DNA of 64,000 nucleotides, taken from contig NZ_CP083954.1 of NCBI RefSeq assembly GCF_006442975.2, positions 3,293,501-3,357,500 on the forward strand, written 5' to 3'. Position numbers and translations under genes: made by a program. Positions within the stretch are counted from its first letter, which is position 1; each line of letters opens with the position of its first letter. Shown in pieces: positions 1-8,576 of the stretch. This stretch comes from Mesorhizobium sp. B2-1-1 (GTDB lineage: Bacteria; Pseudomonadota; Alphaproteobacteria; Rhizobiales; Rhizobiaceae). The notes under the pieces are model-generated. The model was not told the origin of the DNA, ran no database searches, and saw nothing but the letters and a program-made list of their open reading frames with translations.

Positions 1-576
1 CGGCTTGTAACCGAACAAGCCGGTTGCAGCAGCCGGGGATCGGTTTGACCCGCCGCTGTCCGTGCCAACCGCTGCCAGGCAAAAACCGGCCGCGACCGCT
101 GCGGCCGACCCGCTGCTCGTGCCACCTGTCCCACGGTCCGGATCAAGCGGGTTGGCGACCTTGCCGTGCCAAGGATTGTCGTGGCCGCCGACGCACAGTT
201 CGTGCAGGTTCGTCTTGCCGATGATGATGGCGCCGGCCGCCTGAAGATTGGCAATGCATGTTGCCGTTTCCGTCGCGACGTGATCCCGAAACAACCGGGA
301 GCCAGCCGTTGTCGGCCAATCCTTGACGTCGATAACGTCTTTGACCGCGATCGGCACGCCATGCAGCGGGCCGCGCCTGTGACCGGATCTGATTTCGCGT
401 GTGGCCTGAAGCGCGGCGTCCAGGGCATCAGCTTCGGCCACGAAAATCATCGCCTTGATGTGTTCATTCAGTTCCTGGATGCGATCGAGGCAACCCTCCA
501 TGATTTCCACGGGCGACAGGCCGGCAGCGATCTTTTCGCTCATCTCCTCGATGGACCGGCAAGGGCTGCTATTCAT
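1..576 (-). CDS. Amidase family protein (amidase signature), C-terminus outside window
   Basis: Hydrolase of the amidase-signature family, which cleaves amide bonds with a Ser-cisSer-Lys triad. The minus strand reads open for 192 codons from an ATG at 576 and runs off the left edge. The lysine is in GVPIAVKDVID near residue 95, the glycine/serine-rich block GGTSSGSAAAVAAG near 150, and the nucleophile region GTDSGGS near 172. The gene diverges from an amino-acid ABC transporter, so it may act on an imported amide or peptide-like compound; that link is inference. Only the N-terminal part is visible, so substrate and intactness cannot be judged. Confidence 0.85.
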   Translation of the reverse strand, partial: MNSSPCRSIEEMSEKIAAGLSPVEIMEGCLDRIQELNEHIKAMIFVAEADALDAALQATREIRSGHRRGPLHGVPIAVKDVIDVKDWPTTAGSRLFRDHVATETATCIANLQAAGAIIIGKTNLHELCVGGHDNPWHGKVANPLDPDRGTGGTSSGSAAAVAAGFCLAAVGTDSGGSNRSPAAATGLFGYKP

Positions 577-1095
577 ATGACGACCTTAGAGCGAACGCAC
601 CGGACCGACCGCATTGCGGCCGGCCATCCCGGAACCAGCCGACGATGCCACATCAGAAATTTGGTGGACAGTCGCGAGCTTATTCCCGTGGGCGCGGGAC
701 TATCGCTGAAAACTCATAGGCGCGATCAATGGCGGCGTCGTGAACCGTTCAATTCAGCCCTGTCCTCGCACGCGCCGATCAATGAGCGCCGATCGTTTGC
801 CGGTCGCCGGACTGCGCCACTCGAAGGGGCTATCGTCATAACTATTGGTGATGAACCGCACGGCAGGGGGCATTAGATCGAGATCATTTGAACTGTTAGC
901 GTTTTCAAACACCGCCCTGAAAGAAGGTCGACCGAGCCGAATGGCCAAGTTCGCATCGCCGACATCCGAACCAGTCCACGATGCTCGATGCTGCCGGCTG
1001 GCCACGGGCCGACGTCGAAAGATCGGCAGATGCCCGGCTACCAGCATCATCATTGCGGAAGATACAAATCCACATAAACAAAAAGGGGAACAATC
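577..1095. other. Intergenic region between divergent amidase and ABC transporter
   Basis: This 519-base stretch shows no convincing gene; the open frames across it have no family resemblance and no good ribosome site. It should hold the two divergent promoters. A clear purine-rich Shine-Dalgarno (AAAGGGGAA) sits just before the transporter start at 1096. I saw no strong palindrome. Confidence 0.5.
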
Positions 1096-1881
1096 ATGAA
1101 AAAGCTTGCACTCGCCTTGTCACTGATCGTGGCGGTATTTGGCGCCGCCAATTCATCGTCGGCGGCCGACGATGTCATCCGTTTCGGTGTCGCCGCGGAG
1201 CCATACCCGCCTTTCTCCGTCAAGGATGCCAGCGGCACCTGGCAGGGCTGGGAAATCGACCTGATGAATGCCGTTTGCAAAGAGATGAAGGCGAAATGTG
1301 AGATCGTCGATATCGCCTGGGACGGCATCATTCCCGCGCTGTTGGCCAAGAAGTTCGACGTCATCTGGAGCTCGATGTCGATCACGGACAAGCGCAAGGA
1401 GGTGATCGATTTCACCGACAAGTACTACTATTCGCCCAACGTGCTTGTCGGCGCCAAGGCGGATACGCGGCAGTTCGACGTGACCAAGCCGGAGACATTC
1501 AAGGGGATTGCGGTCGCGGCACAGAGTGCCAGCCTGCAGGCGACCTACATGCAGGATAAGTTCAACGGCATTGCCGAAGTGAAGATCTATCCAACACTCG
1601 ATGACGAAATCGCGGACATCCAGGCCGGACGCGTGGATCTCATGGCTGCGGCAGGCATCCAGATCCAGGATTTCTTGAAGAAGCCGGAGGGCCAAGCTTA
1701 TGAAATCAAGGTGACGCTGCCGCATGAGAAAATGTTTGGATACGGCGACGGCGGCGGCCTGCGCAAGGAGGACACCGCTCTGAGGGACCGCCTCAATGCA
1801 GCACTCAAGGCGGTGCGCGCCAGCGGCGAGTACGAGACGATCACCAAGCGCTATTTCGATTTCAACATTTACGGCGATTGA
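1096..1881 (+). CDS. Polar amino-acid ABC transporter substrate-binding protein
   Basis: Periplasmic solute receptor of family 3 (polar amino acids and related compounds) feeding a HisMQ-type importer. A signal peptide covers about residues 1-24 (lysine pair, hydrophobic core, cleavage near SSAADD). The mature part opens with the family pattern VIRFGVAAEPYPPFS and continues with the usual lobe-I block around WQGWEIDLMNAVC. Its 261 residues are typical of the family. The ATG has a strong Shine-Dalgarno. Two permease genes follow on the same strand, but I see no ATPase gene. The specific ligand cannot be read from the sequence. Confidence 0.9.
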   Translation: MKKLALALSLIVAVFGAANSSSAADDVIRFGVAAEPYPPFSVKDASGTWQGWEIDLMNAVCKEMKAKCEIVDIAWDGIIPALLAKKFDVIWSSMSITDKRKEVIDFTDKYYYSPNVLVGAKADTRQFDVTKPETFKGIAVAAQSASLQATYMQDKFNGIAEVKIYPTLDDEIADIQAGRVDLMAAAGIQIQDFLKKPEGQAYEIKVTLPHEKMFGYGDGGGLRKEDTALRDRLNAALKAVRASGEYETITKRYFDFNIYGD

Positions 1882-1955
1882 TCATCTGGTTCAGGCCCAG
1901 GGGACGGCCGGCCCGGGGCGGCCGTCGCCATCTTCATTGAACTGGAACGCGCTGT

Positions 1956-2678
1956 ATGAACTCGACCGTGTCTTGGGCAACCCTGCTCAGCTTCGGGGAC
2001 AAGGGCTGGGGCGACGAATTGCTTCTTGGCGCTTGCCTGAGCCTTGGAATTTCGATCAGCGCCTATCTCGTGGGCCTGACCCTCGGCCTCATGGGTGCGG
2101 TGGCCAAGATCTCGAAGAACCGCGTGGCGGTCTCCGCAGCCGTTGCCTATACGACAATCATCCGGTCCGTACCGGACATTCTCATCATATTCCTCGTCTA
2201 CTATACCGCGACGGACGCGTTGCGCTGGGCCGTGAGCCTGGCGGGACTGACTTCCGAATTCCAGGTCAATGGGTTTGTCGCCGCGACCCTGTCGCTTGGG
2301 ATCGTTCAAGGCGGCTACAGCACGGAGGTCCTGCGCGGCGCGATCGTGGCCATCCCGCGAGGTCAGGTCGAGGCAGCCCATGCACTCGGTCTGACACGGC
2401 GCCAGACCTTCTTCCTGGTCACCGTGCCGCAAATGGTCCCCCTGGCCTTGCCGGGGCTTGGCAATTTGTGGCTGGTCGTTTTGAAGGAAAGCTCACTGGT
2501 CAGCCTGATCGGTTTTACCGAGCTCGTTCTCGCCGGCAAGATGGCTGCCGGCGCGACGCGCGATTACTTCATGTTCTATTGCGCGATCGCGTTCGTGTTC
2601 CTCGCCATGTCCGGCATATCGGCGATGCTTTTCCATGCCCTCGAAACAGCCACCGTCCGTGGCGGGAGGCGGGGCTAG
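1956..2678 (+). CDS. Amino-acid ABC transporter permease (HisM/GlnP type)
   Basis: Inner-membrane permease half of the polar amino-acid importer, 240 residues with about five hydrophobic segments. It shows the family features: an N-terminal helix after GDKGWGDELLLG, the TTIIRSVPDILIIF segment, and the EAA loop (EAAHALGLTRRQTFFLVTVPQ, about residues 140-160) that contacts the ATPase. It lies 74 bases after the binding-protein gene and is closely followed by a second permease, so the two probably form a heterodimer in one operon. Confidence 0.9.
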   Translation: MNSTVSWATLLSFGDKGWGDELLLGACLSLGISISAYLVGLTLGLMGAVAKISKNRVAVSAAVAYTTIIRSVPDILIIFLVYYTATDALRWAVSLAGLTSEFQVNGFVAATLSLGIVQGGYSTEVLRGAIVAIPRGQVEAAHALGLTRRQTFFLVTVPQMVPLALPGLGNLWLVVLKESSLVSLIGFTELVLAGKMAAGATRDYFMFYCAIAFVFLAMSGISAMLFHALETATVRGGRRG

Positions 2679-2679
2679 C

Positions 2680-3366
2680 GTGACTGAGTTTGGAGCCTAC
2701 CTTGCCAATCAGCTTCTGGCCGGCGTCCAGGTCACCATAATCCTGTTCCTCGGCTGTGCGGTGGTCGGCAATTTGCTTGCCATCCCGGTTGCACTGGCCC
2801 GGCTATCCAACAGCAAATGGCTGCGATATCCAGCGGTTGCGTTTATCCTCGCGTTCCGGGGGACCCCGCTCCTGGTCCAGCTTTACCTCTGCTACTTCGG
2901 TATCGGCCAAATTCTCTCGGGGATCCCCTCGATCCGCTACAGCCCGCTCTGGCCCATTTTGCGAGGCGCGGACTTCTATGCGTTTTTTACCCTTTCCCTG
3001 AACACCGCGGCCTACTGTGGCGAGATTTGGAGAGGGGCGATACAGGCCATTCCAGAAGGGCAGCGTGAGGCCGGCCAATCGCTTGGCCTGTCGAAAACAC
3101 GGATCATGATTTCCGTCCTTCTCCCGCAGGCTTTCAGGTTGGCTTTGCCGGCGATCGGCGGCCAGAATATCCTGCTTTTGAAGGGGACCGCACTGGCGTC
3201 GACGATCACGGTGTTCGAACTCATGGGTGCGGCGAACCTCGTTCGCGCGCAGACATTTCGGGTCTACGAGCCTCTGTTCGCCGCCGCGCTAGGATATTTC
3301 CTGCTGGCGGCATTGATCACTATCGGCTTTGGTTTCTTCGAGAGACGGCTTGCTCGACGACATTGA
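2680..3366 (+). CDS. Amino-acid ABC transporter permease (second subunit)
   Basis: Second permease half of the same importer. It carries the RGTPLLVQLYLCYFG segment typical of HisMQ permeases and an EAA loop (REAGQSLGLSKTRIMISVLLPQ region, about residues 128-149). I chose the GTG at 2680 because GGGAGGCGGGG lies just upstream and it follows the previous stop with one base between. An in-frame ATG at 2635 would overlap the upstream gene by 44 bases and has a poorer ribosome site. The operon seems to end here without an ATP-binding subunit, which must lie elsewhere or be lost. Confidence 0.87.
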   Translation: MTEFGAYLANQLLAGVQVTIILFLGCAVVGNLLAIPVALARLSNSKWLRYPAVAFILAFRGTPLLVQLYLCYFGIGQILSGIPSIRYSPLWPILRGADFYAFFTLSLNTAAYCGEIWRGAIQAIPEGQREAGQSLGLSKTRIMISVLLPQAFRLALPAIGGQNILLLKGTALASTITVFELMGAANLVRAQTFRVYEPLFAAALGYFLLAALITIGFGFFERRLARRH

Positions 3367-3415
3367 GCGGAACGGATCGGCATATCGAGCCGCTGCGTGG
3401 AAGGCGACGTGATCT

Positions 3416-3736
3416 TCAGGCCACGCCGAATTCGCCATAGGATCGCGCCGCTTCGATGACCTCGCCAAATCCCATTTTGCCAGCAGCGGCTATTTCGTCG
3501 CGGAACTGATCCCACGCTGTCGGGGCAGTTGGCGCGCTTGACCGCGTCGGACAAAAAACTTCTCGGCCTCTGCATGAACCGCAGGGTATTTCTTTAGCGC
3601 CTCCTGGTAAGTGGCACCAAGCGGGCACGAGGTGTTCTCGCGTGCCCAAAATGGTCCAAAGTTCTCCAGGGATTTTGCGCCTGTAGCCCCATCCGGCCTT
3701 GCCGCGCTTCTGAATGTGGTTCACGCCGATCGTCAT
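3416..3736 (-). pseudogene. Degenerate N-terminal remnant of a tyrosine recombinase (integrase)
   Basis: The first 35 codons give MTIGVNHIQKRGK and RRKIPGELWTILGTRE, the usual opening of alphaproteobacterial phage-type integrases. The expected continuation is then split between frames. Around 3591-3621 another frame reads LGATYQEALKKYPAVHAEA, around 3534-3560 a third reads FLSDAVKRAN, and the first frame returns with WDQFRDEIAAAGKMGFGEV. At least two frameshifts are therefore needed, one beside a run of six T (minus strand) near 3553. No catalytic Arg-His-Arg-Tyr domain follows. The fragment starts about 80 bases from the 3' end of tRNA-Asn and points away from it, as in tRNA-borne islands. 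Confidence 0.7.
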
Positions 3737-3816
3737 AGCCCAGTGTACCCCGCAGTGTACCTCTGGGAGGCGGAAACCCTTGCAGTGCTTGGGTTTAAAG
3801 ACATTTCTGGATTAAG

Positions 3817-3891
3817 TGGCTCCCCGGGCCGGATTCGAACCAGCGACCAACCGGTTAACAGCCGGTTGCTCTACCACTGAGCTACCGGGGA
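3817..3891 (-). tRNA. tRNA-Asn (anticodon GTT)
   Basis: A 75-base cloverleaf on the minus strand. The acceptor arms TCCCCGG and CCGGGGA pair fully, the anticodon loop is CTGTTAA with anticodon GTT, the T loop is TTCGAAT, and CCA is encoded at 3817-3819. The 3' end faces the integrase remnant at 3416-3736, which makes it the probable attachment site of an old mobile element. Confidence 0.95.
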
Positions 3892-4111
3892 ACAGAGGCT
3901 CTCATGCGAGTGGCGCAGCCTATAGCAAACCCTTTTCGGCTTTGCAAAGAACCATTTCGCATTTTTCCGAGACTTTTTCGCTCAGGCGTTTCTCGCAATC
4001 GGCGGCGTTCGTCCTCATATTAGCCGTCTTGCGAGGGCGCGGAACCGAATGCGCGGTCGCGGCTTTCGTCAAGTGACATCCTCAAACCACCAGACGGACC
4101 AGCCATTCGAG

Positions 4112-4372
4112 ATGACGGCAGCAGAAGAAAACCAGGCACCGGCGCGAAAGATATCGGTCTTCGGGCGCAAGTTCACCATGCCGCGTTCGCGCGGCCTCAG
4201 GATTGCAATCGGCGTGCTTTTGACGATTGGCGGCATTCTGGGGTTCTTGCCGATTCTCGGTTTCTGGATGGTGCCGCTCGGACTTTTGGTGCTCTCCTAC
4301 GAATTCGCCATGGTGCGCCGCCATCGGCGCCGGTTCGTCGTCTGGTGGGAACGGCGGCGCCGGCCGGATTGA
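4112..4372 (+). CDS. Small two-helix membrane protein, PGPGW-like
   Basis: An 86-residue protein with a charged N-terminus and two adjoining hydrophobic stretches (about residues 33-68) containing GGILGFLPILGFWMVPLG, then an arginine-rich C-terminus. The pattern resembles small putative transmembrane proteins of the PGPGW family, whose function is unknown. The ATG at 4112 starts just before the conserved part; an upstream in-frame ATG at 4049 would add an unconserved-looking stretch. Start choice is uncertain. Confidence 0.6.
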   Translation: MTAAEENQAPARKISVFGRKFTMPRSRGLRIAIGVLLTIGGILGFLPILGFWMVPLGLLVLSYEFAMVRRHRRRFVVWWERRRRPD

Positions 4373-4427
4373 TCGGCCACGCCGGGGACCTTGCCCGGCT
4401 TCGTCGCGGCGGCCTTTGGGGCCCGAA

Positions 4428-4679
4428 TCAAATCGCAGCGCTATCCTGCGTTCCAGTGCTCGCCTCCTCCGGGGCGTCCTGCTGGCCTGCTCTCAGATCC
4501 TCGCTGATTTCCTTCAGGACGGCGGAAGCCGAGGCAAGGCGCGCGCGGTCGCGCGGTGAAAGCCGGCCGGTGCCTTCTATCTTGAGGCAATCCATGGCGT
4601 AGCGCACCAGCTCCTCGCACCCCAGCAGCGGCGAGCTGTCCGCGTTGTTGGTCGACTCGTCCGGTTTGGCCAGCTGCAT
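4428..4679 (-). CDS. Hypothetical small protein, 83 residues
   Basis: I do not recognise a family. The predicted product is acidic and soluble, with a helical centre containing CEELVRYAMDCLK and the segment LSPRDRARLASASAVLKEIS. A strong Shine-Dalgarno (GAGGAGG) lies seven bases before the ATG, which supports translation. It converges on the small membrane protein gene upstream and shares no operon with neighbours. Confidence 0.6.
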   Translation of the reverse strand: MQLAKPDESTNNADSSPLLGCEELVRYAMDCLKIEGTGRLSPRDRARLASASAVLKEISEDLRAGQQDAPEEASTGTQDSAAI

Positions 4680-4899
4680 GGCGCAGTCCTCCTCGGCCTC
4701 AACGCAGCCCGGTGCGCGGAGTTCTCCCGATCCTCCGCCATGCTTAACGGCTTGCTAACGCAGCTCGAACCGCCCCGTCTCGCATTTAGGGCGGGGTGCG
4801 AGGACTGGCGCAGGCGAAACCGTCGCGAATGCATTGTCGCCGCTTGACGGCTTTTTCGCCGCAACCTATTGGAACCGGGTGGAACGCCGGGAGTAACGA

Positions 4900-4973
4900 G
4901 GCCTCGTGGCGGAGTGGTTACGCAGAGGACTGCAAATCCTTGCACCCCGGTTCGATTCCGGGCGAGGCCTCCA
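4900..4973 (+). tRNA. tRNA-Cys (anticodon GCA)
   Basis: A 74-base cloverleaf. Acceptor arms GGCCTCG and CGAGGCC pair fully, the anticodon loop CTGCAAA gives GCA, the T loop is TTCGATT, and CCA is encoded at 4971-4973. It stands alone upstream of the methyltransferase gene. Confidence 0.95.
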
Positions 4974-5063
4974 ATCTCCGGGCTCCCGCGCGTCAGCGCA
5001 GGGAGCTCGCCGTTCCCGTCTAAATGAACCGCGATGTGGCGCGGCAAGCGGATTGGTTGGGAC

Positions 5064-5732
5064 ATGAGCGCTGATTTCTCCGAGCTTCGCGTCAAGATGG
5101 TCGATGGCCAGATCCGCACCACCGACGTGACCAGCACGCCGCTGCTCGACGCCATGCTTTCCGTGCCCCGCGAGCTTTTCGTCGACGAACGCCAGCGCAA
5201 TCTCGCCTACATCGACGAAGACATCCGCATCGCGGACGGCCCCGGCGGCGCGCGATATCTGATGGAGCCTTCGCCGTTGGCCAAGCTGATGCAACTGGCC
5301 GAGATCAGTCAGGCTGATTCGGTCCTCGATGTCGGCTGCGGCACCGGCTATGCCTCGGCCATCCTGTCGCGACTGGCGGGCTCCGTGGTGGCGCTTGAAA
5401 GTGATTCGGCGCTGGCCGAAACCGCAAAGTCGGTGCTCTCATCGCTGGGCTGCGGCAATGTGACCGTGGTCCAGGGCCCGCTGCCGCAGGGATATGCCGC
5501 CAAGGCGCCCTACGATGTCGTCTTCGTCGGCGGCAGCGTCGGCAAAGTGCCGGCGGCGCTGCTCGACCAGCTCGCCGAAGGCGGCCGCCTCGTCGCGGTC
5601 GAAGGGCAGGGCAATTCCGGCGTGGCGCGGCTTTTTTTCAAAGCAGGGGGGGTTGTAACCGGTAGACGGGCATTTAATGCGGCAATTAAGCCACTACCCG
5701 GGTTCGAACGTGAGCATGCTTTCGAATTCTGA
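5064..5732 (+). CDS. Protein-L-isoaspartate O-methyltransferase-like protein (first paralog)
   Basis: SAM-dependent methyltransferase of the PCMT family, 222 residues, expected to repair or bind isoaspartyl proteins in the cytoplasm. The N-terminal part has the family pattern VDGQIRTTDVTS and PRELFVDE, and motif I for SAM binding is VLDVGCGTGYAS (about residues 96-107). ATG 5064 is preferred over 5034 because the family normally begins at this point. The gene lies upstream of tolC as in other Rhizobiales. A second PCMT gene is found at 34041-34694, so this one may have diverged in role. Confidence 0.85.
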   Translation: MSADFSELRVKMVDGQIRTTDVTSTPLLDAMLSVPRELFVDERQRNLAYIDEDIRIADGPGGARYLMEPSPLAKLMQLAEISQADSVLDVGCGTGYASAILSRLAGSVVALESDSALAETAKSVLSSLGCGNVTVVQGPLPQGYAAKAPYDVVFVGGSVGKVPAALLDQLAEGGRLVAVEGQGNSGVARLFFKAGGVVTGRRAFNAAIKPLPGFEREHAFEF

Positions 5733-5907
5733 ATGATTTGGCCTTGCAGCAGAGGCTTTGTCATGGTCGCTTGCATTTGAACAATCGTTGCTGATCCCAA
5801 TGGGGGCACTTTGGGCCGAGCGACAGGGAACATTCTGACACGCCGCTCCGGTTCTCTAAGGAGAAGCCGGTGCGGCGTGGTTCCCATGGAAAACGAATGA
5901 GGGTTTA

Positions 5908-7290
5908 ATGGTGCCGTCTCTACGCAAGTCACTTTTCACCGCCGTCCTCGTTTCGGCGACCGCGCTTTCCCCGCTGGCCGCCTCGGCCGAAACCATCTCC
6001 GGCGCGCTTGCAAAGGCCTATCAATACAATTCCTCGCTGAATGCCTCCCGAGCCGGCGTACGCGTCACCGATGAGAGCGTGGCCATCGCCAAGTCCGGCT
6101 GGCGCCCGACCATCACCGGGACGGCCGACACGAATTATGTGAATACCCGTGCCAGCGGCGCCAACGTCAAGACGGGGTCGGCCAGTGTGGGCATCGTCAT
6201 AAACCAGAACCTGTTCGACGGCTTCCAGACGAGAAACAATGTGGCGGCAGCCGAATCGCGGGTCAAGGCATCCGTCGAAAGCCTGCGCAACACCGAGGAG
6301 AACACGCTGTTGAGCGCGGCCACGGCCTATATGGACGTGATTCGCGACCGGCAGATCGCGGTGCTGACGGAGCAGAATCTGCAGTTCCTGACCGAGCAGG
6401 CGCGCGCCGCGCGCTCACGGTTCGAGGTCGGCGAAGGCACGCGCACCGACGTTGCGCAGGCCGATGCGTCGCGCGCTTCCGCCGTGGCGTCGCTCAGCGC
6501 CGCCCGCGCGCAGGCGCTGGCAAGTGCGGCGAGCTATCACCAGATCGTCGGTGACGAGCCGGGCAAGCTCAGGCCTGCCTCGCCATTGGCCAGGCTGCTG
6601 CCGCCGAGCCTCGATTCGGCGATAGCCATCGCCTCGGCCGAGCATCCGGCGATCCTCGCCACCCAGCATCTGGTCGATGCGGCCGCGTTTTCGGTGAAGT
6701 CGTCCGAGGGCGCATTGCTGCCGCAGCTTTCCGCATCGGCCGGCATTTCGGAGGATTATCTGCATCGCAATCCCGACCTCCAGGGGAGCAACGGCGGTTC
6801 GACCTCGGCCAACATCGGTGCGACACTGACGATCCCGATCTATTCGGGCGGCCGCACCTCGGCGGTCGTGCGACAGAACAAGGAATCGCTTGGCGAGGCC
6901 CGCATCCAGGTCGACGTCAGCCGCGACCAGGTGCGCCAGGCCGTCGCCTCGGCGTGGTCGCAATACACCGCCGCGCAGCAGAGCGTCGCTGCCAACAGGC
7001 AGGTGATCGACGCCGCTCAACTGGCGCTGAACGGTGTCATCGAGGAACGCAATGTCGGCCAGCGCACCACGCTGGATGTGCTCAACGCGCAGGCCACCGT
7101 CATCACCGCCAAGATCAACCAGGCAAATTCCGAGCACGACGTTGTGGTGGCGAGTTATGCCATCCTGTCGGCGATCGGCCGCCTCTCGGCCGAGCGCCTT
7201 GCGCTGCAGGCGACGAAGTACAGGCCTGAAGAGCACTACAATGCCGTCAAGGACAAGTGGATCGGCCTGCGCACGCCGGATGGCCGCTAA
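5908..7290 (+). CDS. tolC: TolC family outer-membrane efflux/type I secretion protein
   Basis: Trimeric outer-membrane channel subunit that connects inner-membrane pumps and type I secretion systems to the outside. The 460-residue product has a signal peptide (about residues 1-27, ending ASA), followed by the duplicated TolC repeat. Each half has long coiled-coil helices, for example EQNLQFLTEQARAARSRFEVG near 150 and the matching GVIEERNVGQRTTLDVLNAQ near 377. The ATG follows GAGGG. Its position between a PCMT gene and popZ is conserved in rhizobia. The partner pump is not in this window. Confidence 0.93.
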   Translation: MVPSLRKSLFTAVLVSATALSPLAASAETISGALAKAYQYNSSLNASRAGVRVTDESVAIAKSGWRPTITGTADTNYVNTRASGANVKTGSASVGIVINQNLFDGFQTRNNVAAAESRVKASVESLRNTEENTLLSAATAYMDVIRDRQIAVLTEQNLQFLTEQARAARSRFEVGEGTRTDVAQADASRASAVASLSAARAQALASAASYHQIVGDEPGKLRPASPLARLLPPSLDSAIAIASAEHPAILATQHLVDAAAFSVKSSEGALLPQLSASAGISEDYLHRNPDLQGSNGGSTSANIGATLTIPIYSGGRTSAVVRQNKESLGEARIQVDVSRDQVRQAVASAWSQYTAAQQSVAANRQVIDAAQLALNGVIEERNVGQRTTLDVLNAQATVITAKINQANSEHDVVVASYAILSAIGRLSAERLALQATKYRPEEHYNAVKDKWIGLRTPDGR

Positions 7291-7316
7291 ACTCCACAGA
7301 TTCGAGTAGTTCTCTC

Positions 7317-7355
7317 GAAGCGATCCGGCGTTCGATCGAAACGCCGGGTCGCTTC
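7317..7355 (+). terminator. Stem-loop after tolC
   Basis: A 16-base inverted repeat (GAAGCGATCCGGCGTT with AACGCCGGGTCGCTTC, one G-U type mismatch) with a short loop, 27 bases after the tolC stop. It is followed by ATTGTTT, a weak T tract, so it may be a terminator or a stabilising 3' hairpin. Confidence 0.6.
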
Positions 7356-7548
7356 ATTGTTTGCGCAACTGCGCCGGCAACTCGTCACATGCTTTTCGAC
7401 GAATTGCGCTAATCTGTTGAAATCCCACATGTCCCCAGAATGGGGATTCTCGTACGGCGCTCCGTCGGTTACGCTGTCGCCATGATTCGAATCCGGCTTT
7501 TACCGGAGCGGAAGTCTGTAACAGGTCACAAGGGCGGCGGATGTGACG

Positions 7549-8379
7549 ATGGCAACGGCAAGCAGCGCACAGCGCGAACCTTCCATGGAAGAGATATTGG
7601 CTTCCATCAGGAGGATCATCGAGGACAGCGACAGCGGCCGCAAGCAGCCGGACGATGCCGATGACTTGCGGCAGGATCTGAAGCCGGCGGCGGGCGCTGC
7701 TCCCGACGTCGATGCGCTCCGCGCCGAATTGCATGCCGCTCCCGAGGTCAGGAAGCCGGTCACGCTGGCGGAGGTGCAGGCACAGACATCGGCGGCCGAA
7801 CCAACGGTCGCGCGCATGGAAGCGCCGGAGCGAACCGATCCCGTGGCACCAAGGGCGTCGATGACGCTTGCCGAGGTGAGCGCCCGGATCGCCGCCGAGC
7901 CGCTGCCCGCCGAAAGGACCGACAGGCCCGCGACGCCCGAGGCCGGTGCGGCAAGCGATGCCATCGTCGCCGATTGGCGCCGCGAGATCGCAGCGGTCGG
8001 CGAGCAGGCGAAGGCGATACCAGGCATTCGCAAGCCGGTTGTTCAGCCCGAAGCGCCGGTGGACGAGCCGATGCCGGAGCCGGCGTTCGAGCGGACCCCT
8101 TCGATCGCCGCCCCGGCGAGCACCGACGAGGCGCGCAAGGCGGCGGATGAAACGCCTGCGGCCCGTCCGGCAATCCTTTCCGAGCATACGGGCCGGCAGG
8201 TCGCCGCGGCCTTTGGCGAACTCTCCGACGCCTTTGCCAGCCGCAGCAAGAAGACATTCGACGAGATGGCCGAGGAGATGCTGCGGCCGATGCTGCAGGA
8301 CTGGCTGGACAACAACCTGCCAACGCTGGTCGAGCGCCTGGTGCGCGAGGAGATCGAGCGCGTGGCGCGCGGCGCGTAA
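7549..8379 (+). CDS. popZ: PopZ-like polar organizing protein (DUF2497)
   Basis: Self-assembling scaffold that marks the cell pole and anchors the centromere complex in alphaproteobacteria. The product (276 residues) has the two conserved ends of the family: an N-terminal helix SMEEILASIRRIIED and a C-terminal assembly block with LRPMLQDWLDNNLPTLVERL. Between them lies a low-complexity, acidic, Pro/Ala-rich spacer. ATG 7549 has AAGGGCGGCGG at a normal distance; a GTG six bases earlier is too close to it. Three GANTC (CcrM) sites lie in the upstream 110 bases, consistent with cell-cycle control but not proof. Confidence 0.85.
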   Translation: MATASSAQREPSMEEILASIRRIIEDSDSGRKQPDDADDLRQDLKPAAGAAPDVDALRAELHAAPEVRKPVTLAEVQAQTSAAEPTVARMEAPERTDPVAPRASMTLAEVSARIAAEPLPAERTDRPATPEAGAASDAIVADWRREIAAVGEQAKAIPGIRKPVVQPEAPVDEPMPEPAFERTPSIAAPASTDEARKAADETPAARPAILSEHTGRQVAAAFGELSDAFASRSKKTFDEMAEEMLRPMLQDWLDNNLPTLVERLVREEIERVARGA

Positions 8380-8405
8380 TGATTTTCCCGGGTCGCCTTA
8401 GGTGG

Positions 8406-8576
8406 CTAGTTGGACACCGCTGCGCCTTCACCCTGGCGCAGGCACGGTAATCTCAGGATCGGCACGTCGAAGGAGGCGGTGGCCGCAATAATAGCTCCGA
8501 TGATGGCGATTGCCACGACCACGCCGCTCCACGCTTCATATAGGCCCGACCCAAGCATAGAGCCCGCCAACCTCAT
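8406..8576 (-). CDS. Possible small membrane ORF or transporter remnant, ATGA-coupled
   Basis: A 56-codon open frame starts at an ATG that overlaps the stop of the upstream monooxygenase (ATGA), a layout typical of translational coupling. The product has a single hydrophobic helix (SGVVVAIAIIGAIIAATAS) after GSMLGSGLYEAW, which resembles the last helix of a major-facilitator permease. It could be a real small membrane protein, or the broken end of a transporter that once followed the monooxygenase. I cannot decide between these. Confidence 0.35.
   Translation of the reverse strand: MRLAGSMLGSGLYEAWSGVVVAIAIIGAIIAATASFDVPILRLPCLRQGEGAAVSN

Noticed and set aside
166..876. Plus-strand frame of 236 codons over the amidase
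   Set aside because: The minus strand in the same place carries a clear amidase signature, so this is its shadow.
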